Assembly (NCBI GenBank): GCA_922989275.2
Contig: OV277866.1
Span: 36,225,246-36,289,245 of the forward strand
DNA length: 64,000 nucleotides
From: Gari tellinella
Lineage: Eukaryota > Mollusca > Bivalvia > Cardiida > Psammobiidae
Reading direction: 5' to 3'
The position numbers and the translations under genes are program-made. The notes beneath the pieces are model-generated. The model had not been told where the DNA came from. It saw only the letters and a list, made by a program, of their open reading frames with translations, and did no database searches. Below are positions 30,838 to 40,900 of this stretch, in pieces. Each line of letters begins with the position of its first letter. Position 1 is the stretch's first letter.

Positions 30838-31333
30838 TTTACCCATTACCCCATAGCTTGTTTATCGTTTTGAAGACAGATGTCCACTTAAAGTAGGTTG
30901 AAATTAAAGCAGAATACGCCTTAAGGAGAATTCTGCTTTACTTTCAACCTGCTTTAAGCTACCATCTGCTGAAATACAGAAAATAATTTTTTAGAACGTA
31001 TTTGTAACTGTATGTGGAATTGTTTTCTTCAGAAGAGGAATAAATTAACCCTTTACCCCAAAGCCTGTTTCTAGTTTTGAAGACAGGTGACCACTTAAAG
31101 CAGGTTGAAAGTAAAGCAGAATGTGCCTTAAGGCACATTCTGCTTTACTTTCAGCCTGCTTTAAGCTAAAATCTGCTAGGCTAAATAAAATAGTTGTAAT
31201 AGTAATTGTTAATGAGGGTGTAAACTGGAACTATTTTCTTCAGCGTAGGAATAAATGAAATACGCTAAAAGTCGCTTCTATGGGGGAAAGGGTTAAAGGC
31301 GTAAGAAGGTGTATTTATGAGGTAATGGGTTAA
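30838..31333 (+). mobile_element. Family A hairpin MITE split by another family A copy
   Basis: The outer copy runs TTTTACCCATTACCCCATAG to GAGGTAATGGGTTAA with palindrome 30891-30960. Its tail GAGGAATAAATTAA is interrupted at the TTAA and resumes AGGCGTAAGAAGGTG. Confidence 0.8.
31045..31296 (+). mobile_element. Family A hairpin MITE nested in family A (252 bp)
   Basis: TTAACCCTTTACCCCAAAGC to CTATGGGGGAAAGGGTTAA with palindrome 31097-31168. TTAA is duplicated exactly at the outer copy's AATAAATTAAAGGCG site. Confidence 0.85.
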
Positions 31334-32151
31334 TCTGTAATACAGGAAGTTCATTCGGGAGTTTCCTGCATTACCTTTTTTCCCCAATTAAACTTATACG
31401 TAGCATTCTATGAGAGGTTGCTCAATATAGACTTGAGTAATACTTGATTTCTGGTGAGCATTTTTCACACAAGTTTGTTGCTATTTCAAAATATTCTGGA
31501 AACAGGAGAAGAAAGACTTAACAAATTATTGATAACTAAAACTGTGTAAAATCCAATCCTTTTGCATTTTCACTTTTAACAAGATGAACATGAACTTATG
31601 TATATTTCAAAGCATTTATACCCATACTGTACGGTCTCCTTCATATAATTCAGTTAAAACTTGTGTCAAGAAGCCATTCAAACATCAAAGCAGTGTCTTA
31701 ACCATTACTCCATAAATATGCCTTTTTGCACCTCTAATTCATTCCTTCACTATCTATGCAGTCATAAATATGCACCTAAGAAGTATATATTTTACAGTAC
31801 AGCAGATGGTTGTTTAACACAGGTTCAAGTACTGTAAGGCAAAATGCAAAACTTTCTGTATTTACTTTGTTCTGCATTAGTCCTTTACCCAATCACTAGT
31901 GACTTGTTTTAGTGTTCAAACCAAGCAACTGCTTAAAACTGGTTAAAAGTAAAGCAGAAAGCTCTTAGGAGCTTTCTGCTTTACTTTCAACCTGTTTTAA
32001 GCAACCATCTGTCAGGGATTCAGGAATACCCCCCAATGGTTCTCCCATCTTTATCATTATATAGAAGCACAAAAAGACAAAAGTATATGGAATAAGTCGA
32101 TCTGCTTATTTCTCAAATGAACTGAACTACTGCTTAACACAAGTTCATATG
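31334..32151. other. Intergenic with decayed A fragments and one perfect hairpin
   Basis: A-type tail ACTCCATAAATATGCCTTTT is at 31708. The hairpin 31931-32007 (CAACTGCTTAAAACTGGTTA...CCTGTTTTAAGCAACC) has a perfect AAGTAAAGCAGAAAGCTCTT arm. Confidence 0.5.
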
Positions 32152-32361
32152 TACAGTAAAACCTCTCTATTACGACCACTTAATTGCGTTAACTTTCAGA
32201 TTTTTAAGGCAGATGACTGCTTAAAGCAAGGTGAACGTTAAACAGAAAGCTCCTATAGGAGCTTTTTTTTTTATGTTCACCTTGCTTTAAGCTATCACCT
32301 GTCTTTTATACAATCAAGTAGCCTATATATTTAGTGGTCGTAATATCGAGACTTTAATGTA
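32152..32361. mobile_element. Family I hairpin MITE (210 bp)
   Basis: TACAGTAAAACCTCTCTATT to CGAGACTTTAATGTA, with the inner hairpin CTGCTTAAAGCAAGGTGAAC and its complement. The ends fit a TA-flanked Tc1/mariner-type MITE. Confidence 0.65.
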
Positions 32362-32680
32362 TAATAATAACCACCACAGCTTAGTTGTTGACACATTTGA
32401 TTTATAATTAACAGTTTTCTGATAGAATACAATGATTACCAATACAACGGCTAGGTTACCCTCACGATTCATAAGGTAGCAAAAATTAGGTAATAAAACC
32501 TTAGCAAATGATGATTTCCATAAAACTGACATATCTTACTATAAAGAGGTCATATTGTACTAAACACAGGACTCCAGATAAGACAGAGGAAACTAACATC
32601 TTCTTAACTCTTTTCTCCTTTATGCCACCCAGGACAATATGCTGTTACTACTCATTATAATTATCTGTTCAGGATGACTC

Positions 32681-32933
32681 TTAACCCTTTACCTGATAGC
32701 ATTGTTTCTAGTATTGAAGATATGTGACTACTTAAAGCAGGTTGAAAATAAAGCAGAATGCGCCCTAAGGCGCATTCTGCTTTACTTTCAGCCTGCTTTA
32801 AGCTATTAATTGCTAGAATAAGGAAAGAATTTAATATGACACATATTCATTACGGTATAATTTGGAACTATTTTCAGCAGCGGATGAATAAAATGAATGT
32901 GCTAAAAGTCGCTTCTATAAGGGAAAGGGTTAA
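32681..32933 (+). mobile_element. Family A hairpin MITE, full length (253 bp)
   Basis: TTAACCCTTTACCTGATAGC to GGGAAAGGGTTAA with palindrome 32733-32805. Its right TTAA doubles as the left TTAA of the next copy. Confidence 0.8.
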
Positions 32934-33183
32934 CACATTACCCCATAGATACACCTTTTGATGCCTTTATTTTATTTCTCCACTGAAGTAAATAGTTCCA
33001 ATTCATACAGTAATAAAAATATATCATAGGAAATATTTTATATATATTCTAACAGATGGTAGCTTAAAGCAGGCTGAAAGTAAAGCAGAATGCGCATAAG
33101 GGTGCATTCTGCTTTACTTTCAACCTGCTTAAGTAGTCACCTGTCTTCAATACCAGAAACAAGCTATGGGGTAATGGGTAAAC
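32930..33183 (-). mobile_element. Family A hairpin MITE, adjacent inverted copy
   Basis: TTAACACATTACCCCATAGA to TATGGGGTAATGGGTAAA with palindrome 33062-33134. It is inverted relative to its neighbour and shares the TTAA. Confidence 0.75.
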
Positions 33184-33619
33184 GATTATTCACAACATGT
33201 AGGGTTAAATCCAAGAAACCCTATGTTGTGACTACTCATTAGAATTGTCTCTTTGAGACAATTCTAAGGAGTAGTCACATCATAGGATTTCATGGTGACA
33301 TAAGGATTTAAGAGTTTGAAAGACTCCTCTTACCTGGAGCTATGAAATATATATCCATAACAGTGCAGCGTGCCAAATGTGCCTAGTTTCAGTGTTCTAC
33401 ATCCCACCAGCAGAGCTCCAGATAAGATGAGCATTTGAAACACCAACTTTCTTATATCTTCATCAAACCATATGTCGTGACTAACCATCTTAGGGACAAT
33501 TCTAATGAGTACTGTAATGACTCCATGTATTGCAACAGACAGGCCTCAGAAAAACTCAGGGTCTACGTTATTTGCCATAGTGTGTGCATCATTTGATTAA
33601 ATTATTGAGAGAAAAGCAA
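33184..33619. repeat. Family H hairpin and decayed copies
   Basis: CCTATGTTGTGACTACTCATTAG, AATTGTCTCTTTGAGACAATT and GAGTAGTCACATCATAGG make a perfect hairpin at 33221-33288. A second, one-armed H trace lies at 33470-33520. Confidence 0.6.
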
Positions 33620-33865
33620 TTAACCCATAACCTCAAAGCCTATTCTTAGTTTTGATGACAGGGGATTTCTTAAACTAGGTTGAAAGTAAAGAAGAATGCG
33701 CCTTAAGGCGCATTCTTCTTTACTTTCAGCCTGCTTTTAAGCTACCAGTGGCTAGAATAAAGAAACTATTTTTTATGAACCATATTTATCACTGGATAAC
33801 TATTTTCCTTAGTTGAGGAACAAATTAAAGGCAGAAAAAGGCACATTTATGGTGTAATGGGTCAA
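33620..33865 (+). mobile_element. Family A hairpin MITE
   Basis: TTAACCCATAACCTCAAAGC to TATGGTGTAATGGGTCAA with perfect palindrome 33662-33734. It probably lies in or near the KCMF1 3' UTR. Confidence 0.75.
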
Positions 33866-34174
33866 GTTTTAGGACGAATACAGCAGAACTACAGTGTCCC
33901 AATTTTAAGAATATTTTATGGCAGTCACAACAAATTGTTTGGTGGAGATATAAGGGAGAAAATGTCTGTTTGCTCACTCTTTATCTGGCACTTGCAATAG
34001 CCAACTCCCTTCCTAATTCTTGATGCAATAGGAACAAGTGATCTATGTTCACAATTGATAATAAATTAAAACAAAAAATGTTCCATACACTGAAAGGAGA
34101 GGGGGGATGTTGTATAATATTTCACAGAACGGTACAGTTGTTAATATATATTGTCAAATCTAAGCTTGCTGTCC
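33866..34174 (-). other. KCMF1: Probable KCMF1 3' UTR
   Basis: This follows the TAG stop on the minus strand. No AATAAA is seen within the first 300 nt on that strand, so the poly(A) site is not placed. Confidence 0.4.
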
Positions 34175-34901
34175 CTAGTGGGGTGGTGGTTCCCGATCTG
34201 ATGTTTTTGTTGCAGGTAAATGCTTCACCATATTTCTTTTTGCAGTCGGGGGATTTAACCTGTTATCTCTATCCCTGCCTCCTGATCCAGGTCGCCCAGG
34301 CAATGGCTGTGGACCATCAGACTCAAACCCAGCACCTCCGCCACCTATAGCTACATTTAACGATAAATTATTTGATAAATCTACAGCATTGGACATAACT
34401 GTCCCTTGTCGCACATTGTGCACGGCTTGGCTATGCCTATCACTTTGGAACTGTACAGAACTCTGCCTTCCTCCACGTGTCTGCACACTACTGCCGCCTC
34501 CTCCGCTTGCACCTCGACCATTCTGCAGATTTATACTCGTAGTCGTGACTTTCTGTTTTGTTCCAACTTTTTCCTGCGCTTTAAGTCCAACACTCTTTCC
34601 TGATGCTCCTGACCCTGTTGGGCCAACACATTCAGTGGTGCTTTTTGAAGCGCCATTATTTTCATTTTCTGTATCGCCCAGAGCTTCGCTTGGGGCATCA
34701 TTTTTACAGGTATCCTTTGCCTCTGACAGGGGAGGCTGTGGTAATTTTTCTGGCAACCTATCAAAGTTTTCCAGTTCAGTGTCACTCATTTGTAACTGTT
34801 CAGTCAATGTGGAAAGAAGCAGTTCCTGCACAAACAAATTTCGACCTGTTCTTTCCTGTTCAAGATCAACACTACTTTCTTCTATCACAGGCTCTGTACA
34901 T
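34175..34901 (-). CDS. KCMF1: KCMF1 exon 7 (C-terminal region and stop)
   Basis: A 727-nt last coding exon after CCTTTTCAG. It encodes CTEPVIEESSVDLEQERTG, then NLFVQELLLSTL, an acidic segment, and a long Gly/Ser/Gln/Arg-rich low-complexity tail ending DREPPPH and TAG (34177-34175). The opposite strand is also open, but only as a shadow of this biased sequence. Confidence 0.93.
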
Positions 34902-37900
34902 CTGAAAAGGAAAAACAAATATTGTCAGTCTAGCTCAAGACTACATAGAGAATAGTGAAACATTAAAAAGGATGGAGGTCTCTTAGATATGTGACTATTT
35001 ACCCCTAACCCTACAAATACACATTTTTATGCCTTTAATTAATTCTTCCTCTGAAGAAACTAGTTCTACTTTACATAGAAATATTTTCTGTATCCTAGCA
35101 AACTGTAGCTTAAAGCAGGGTGAAAGCTAAGCAGAATGTGGCTAAAGGCTCACACTACTTAACTTTCAACCTGCTTTAAAGACATGACCCCAGTCCATTT
35201 AATGATTCTCCTCTCCCCACATTGTTCTCACTTGTCTTGAAAGTAACTGTAAAGCATGAGAAAAGTAGAGATGTGCCGTGCAACACTGATGCCCCAGGGG
35301 CCACTAATTTGGGACAGTGTACAAGGGACAAAACTCTGATAAGATTTTATTAATCAACACCAAATCAAAAATTTCAAGGTATGTATGACTGAGATATATT
35401 GAGCTAGAACCAGAAATTGTCAGAAATTGTCTAAGTCCAAGGGGCATAACTCTGTCAAAACTTATTGTGCGGAACTCAAAATTGAAACTTGACACGTGTG
35501 TCGCCATGATGTGACTATAAAGCAAATGCCAATGCATGACTGAGATAATGAGCAGAAACCACAAATTGTCAGATATGTCCATGTCCAAAGGGCATAACTG
35601 TCAAAACTTAGTGCGCAGAATCTTTGAACTTGACCTGCGTATTGCATAATTTGTATGATATGTCCAGTGTTCTGCCAAGGCCGCGCCCTTGCGCCATTGG
35701 CGCTTAAAAATCACAAACGGCGCAGAAACTTTCCCGTAAATGGGCCCGAGGGTGCGCCTAAAAAATTCGCTAAAAAAAAAAAAAAATTCCCCCGCTACGA
35801 CAGTCAATTTTTTAGTCTGTCCGTACTATTAGCGCATTTAAAACGACAAATTTCATTGGATACGTCGACCGGAAGTATCCGCAATGGTCCAATTGCTGAT
35901 AATCTCTCATGCCTTCTCGTTTGTTATGTTGAAAGATGGCTGACCAAAAACGTAAGGCAGCTACACTGATAGACTCTTTTCAAAGTTCTCGAAATACGCG
36001 GGGTAAAATTAAGGAGTTGGACGAAAATAATATTCAGTTTAGCACAGAGAAAACGTGCATGACGCTGTCACGGATCAGAATACAGCCGAAAGTAGTAAAA
36101 ACTTTAATTGATTCTCAAAAACAGAAACCCCTCTCCAGCCGCCGGCCGAGTCCGATAAAGTTGAAGGTTCTTCGAAACGCATGAATAGTATATCCACCGA
36201 GAAAAAGAAGGGTTGAACTTTTCAGCATAGGTGGTTAAAACATCACACGTGGCTTGCTTACAATGGTAGGTCCGATTCTATGACTTCCAACCTGTGTCTA
36301 GACTAAAGCACACTTCTGGTGAATGTCGTAATTGGAGATCGAGTTATCTTTATTGTATTTTCTATCATATTTATGAGAAAAAAATGTGGGGCCCACACTT
36401 TTAAAAAATGGCCCCCTTTTTTCATGTCCAGTGGGCACTGGGGCCCTTAGTTTTGGATTTCTTGGCAGAACACTGTATGTCTATATACCAAATTTCAATT
36501 CAAAACGCCCAACGCATGCCTGAGATAATGAGTGGAAACCACAAAATGTCTAAACAATTCAAAGTCCAAGGGGAATAACTCTGTCAAAACTTATTTGGCA
36601 GAACCCAAATTCTGAGTAGAACCACTGTCTTTCTGCAAGTCAGCTGGAAGGCTTCACCACATGAAAAATCAACAAGAGCACCGCAAGCCGGGCACATTAT
36701 ACGCCCGTCAAATCGATCTTAGAATGTAGTCATACTAAAACCCTATCAAGGTAAAGTGGAAACAAGACTGCGTTCAATAAACGCTTATGCCCCCGGTGGC
36801 ATCCTTGACAATATATTCTGAATCTTTTCTAAGTCCAAATTAGGTCAAGGTCAAGGTCAAACTAAGCTTGGGTATTACTGGTGGGTTGGTAATGGTCCAA
36901 GGCAATAACTGTATAAGTAAAGAAGCATTGTAGTAAGTAGTGTTGATGCTAGACGAAACGGTAAAATCTAGTTAACCAAGAAATAGCCCATTCAAAATAT
37001 TCTAAGTCCAAATTAGGTCAAGGTCAAGGTCAAAATAATGGATGAGTGATATACGTGGATAGGGAATGGTCCAAGGCAACAACTGTATAAGTATCCAAGC
37101 ATTGAAGTAAGCGGTGTTGATGCTAGACAAAACGGTAAAATCTAGTTAACCAAGAAATAGCCCATTCAAAATATTCTAAGTCCAAATTAGGTCAAGGTCA
37201 AAATCAAGGTTAGGTATTATTGGTGGCTAGGGAATGGTCCAAGGCAACAACTGTATAAGTATCCAAGCATTTGAATAAGTGGTGTTGATGCTAGACGAAA
37301 CGGTAAATTCTACTTAACCTGGTTACGGACGGACGGAAGGAAGGACAGGACGATTACTATATGCTCCCGCATCTGTCGATGCCGGGGGCATAAAAAGGGG
37401 AAGAACCTTGAAAGTTAGGGGTCATATGCTGACCAAGTTTCAAAAGGATTGGAATAAATTTGTTCGAGTACGAGAGCGGACGAACTAAAAAATGCCCGTT
37501 TTTGACGAAAAAAGGGGCATAACTCTTGAATGTCTTGGGCAATTGTGCTGGTTATCGAACTTGACCTAGACATTATGGTCATACACATGCTGACAAAGTT
37601 TCAAATGAATTGGAATAAATTTGTTCGAGTTAGAGAGCGGACAAACTAAAATATGCCCGTTTTTTACGAAAAAAGGGGCATAACTCTTTAATGTCTGAGG
37701 CAATCTTGCTGGTTATTAAACTTGACTGAGATATTATGGTCATACACATTCTGACCAAGTTTCAAAAGGATTGAAATAAATTTGTTAAGAGTTAGAGAGC
37801 GGACAAACTAAAATTTGCCCGTTTTTGACATAAAAAGGGGCATAACTCTTAAAATGTCTAGGGCAATCTTGCTGATCATCAAACTTGACAGAGATGTTAT

Positions 37901-40900
37901 GGTCATACACATGCTGACCAAGTTTCAAAAGGATTGAAATAAATTTGTTTCAGTTAGAGAGCGGACAAACTAAAATGCCCGTTTTTGACTAAAAAAGGGG
38001 CATAACTCTTGCATGTCTTGGGCAATCTTGCTGGTTATCGAACTTGACCGAGATATTATGGTCATACACGTTCTGACCAAGTTTAAAAAAGATTGGACTA
38101 AATTTGTTTGAGTTAGAGAGCGGACATGAAAAAGTTACTAAAATGCCCGCTTTTTTACGAAAGAAGGGGCATAACTCTTGAATGTCTGGGGTGATCTTGC
38201 TGGTTATCAAACTTGACCGAGATATTATGGTCATACACATTCTGACAAAGTTTCAAAAGGATTGGACTAAATTTGTTTGAGTTAGAGAGCGGACATGAAA
38301 AAGTTAACGGACGGACAGACGGACAGAGCCACGACATAATACGTCCCGTCTGAAGACGGGCGTATAAAAATGCCCAGACCAGGATTTGAGCTCAAAGGGA
38401 TAAGGAGCTTAGACTAGTGATTGTCACAGTGACTATAATAACCACTTGGCCACAGAGGCCCCATGCAGGAAGTGGAGACGCAAACTCGTACAAAAGATTA
38501 TATTGGTGAAGAGGTGTGTGAAGTTTCATGAGAATAGGATCAGTCATGAAGCTTGTACAGAGGTGATGTTGAAAATTCTGACAAGTTTTATTTATAGTAA
38601 CCATGATTTGTTTTGGACTGCAGAAAGTGCAGATGCATACAAGATGTTTACTACTATGAATCCGACTATACTGTACATGTAGCAGGGCAAAGAGTTAAAA
38701 TTCTTGTTGATATAGGGGTTTTACCCATTACCCCAAAGCCTGTTTCTAGTTTTAAAGAAAAGTTACCACTTAAAGCAGGTTGAAAGTAAAGAAGAATGCG
38801 CCTTTAGGCACATTCTGCTTTACTTTCAGCCTGCTTTAAGCGAAAATCTTTTAGAATATAGAAAATATTTCTTCTGGTACATATTCATGACTGTATGAAA
38901 TGGAACATTTTCTCTCGGTGGATGAATAAATTAAAGGGGTAAAAGGCTGTATTTATGAGGTAATGGATTAAGTTGCTTTAACAGAATTTCAGTCATATCA
39001 CAACTCCAACAAGTTAGTTGCCAGATCAGCACCTCAGTCACCTGTCTTAGAACACAGAAGTTCTAATTTGAATTACTGGAATTTTTTATTGTATCAAGGG
39101 TTTTTTCCTATATTTAAAATTAAGCTATCTCTGTCAATTCTACAGATACCTCTTTAACCCATTACCCCATAAATACACCTTTTATGCCTTTAATTTATTA
39201 TTCCACTGAAGAAAATAATTTGACATTATACATTCATGAATATGTAGCATAATAATTGTTTTCCATATTCTAGCAGATGGTAGCTTAAAGCAGGCTGAAA
39301 CTAAAGCAGAAAGCCTTAAGGCATATTCTGCTTTACTTTTAACCTGCTTTAACTGGTCACTTGTCTTCTAAGCTAGAAACAGGCTATGGGGTAAAGGGTT
39401 AAAAAGACCTGCTTTAATAAAGTGTTGCAACTCTTTAACCCTTTACTCCATAGAAGCACCTTTTAGCACAACTAATTGATTCCTCCACTGAAGAAAATAG
39501 GTCAAATTTACACAGTACCTATATACTAACAGATGGTAGCTTAAAGCAGGCTGAAAGTAAAGCAGATCTGCTTTAAGTAGTACCTGTCTTCAAATCTAGA
39601 TACAGGCTATGGAGTAAAGGTTAAATATTGAACTGATAATTATGATTTCCCCTTTAAACGCAAATGCAAAGCTCTACAACGTAGAAAAGAACAACTTTTG
39701 GACAATTCTGATAATTCTTGTTTATCTTGGTGGCAAACAGTTTGGAGCCAGATCAGACGCCGGGTTACCCAGCGTCTGATCTGGCTCCAAACTGTTTGCA
39801 CTGCAAATAATAGTTTTATCGTAAACGCATTTATTGGGAAAGAATAACAGATTCTCCACTGTATCATGTAAAGAGCTGTGGCAGTAATGAGCTAGTGTTT
39901 TAGCCAGACTCTCAAAAAGGGCAGGGGGGCACCAAAAAGGGGCAGGGGGGCACCAAAAAAGGGCAGGGTGCAAACAAAGTGCGGACCCGCAACTTCGGCG
40001 AGGGGATTGTTAACATTTCTAGGTGTCTTTTCATCATATTCGAAGTCTTATAGGTCCATAAGCACTTTTAATGTATTTAGCATATAAGTCTGTAAAGATA
40101 AAGGTTATACATGTGGCAATAGAACAATGGGGAGGGGCGTCCCCTCCTGCGCTGCGGCGGACATTTTTTGGACTTTAAATGATGAAATAGTGCAATTTTG
40201 CTATACAGAGATATATAATAAACATGTATGCACATGTAGTGGATTTTAGCTATACATGTACATTATACATGTACAGATGCATACAAGTATTATATAAAAT
40301 GGAAGAAATCAGCCAATGTTTGCAAATAGAATATTAACAGATCAAGATTTTTTTTCTTTAAATCACACATTATTAATATTTAAAGTAACACAACTAAATT
40401 TTACTCCAGCTACTGATGATTTCCCATTACAGCTGTTGATTGAGGTTGGCATTTAAACTAGTATTCCATTCTTTTGCAACAATGTATTTACTAATATTTA
40501 GAGACTCATTTTCCATTCTTAATAAAAACTAGTGTTAAAAGGCTCTTTAAACTGAAAATAGACTATCTTTCATAACCTCATCACCATGGAACTATACTGA
40601 TGTCATCTTAGTCATCATGACGTCATTATGACGTCATCATGACGTCATTGTCATGACTACTCTTTGTTTTAGTAATGAGGGCTGATCTATCTTTATAAAA
40701 GGTCACATGACAAAAGCACCTAAAAACCTGCACTTCAGGGACAAGATTTTTGTATAAATTGTGTTTCAATTTTTGTACCACCCTGATGAAGGCCTTTGTA
40801 AGGCCGAAACGTTGGTGAATAAAGAACAGTCAACACAATACTGCTTGATCGTGTCTTCTACTCCTTTTGTGTTTTTGATTATTAACAATGTATTTTGTAA

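Larger units (their letters stand above)
35220..36620. repeat. Tandem GGGGCATAACTCTGTC repeat, interrupted
   Basis: Units of about 110-190 bp with GGGGCATAACTCTGTCAAAA and TGCATGACTGAGATAATGAG at 35270-35664 resume at 36476-36620. They are split by the hAT-like element at 35665-36475. Confidence 0.6.

Noticed and set aside
34389..34955. 188-codon ORF on the + strand
   Set aside because: It is the antisense shadow of KCMF1 exon 7, whose biased Gly/Ser/Gln codons leave the opposite strand open.
7022..38337. Recurring frames with NSNKFSPILLKLGQNVYDHNI
   Set aside because: They are translations of the 160-bp tandem units in the ACGCCCGTC-type elements. Frames break between units and have no independent coding evidence.
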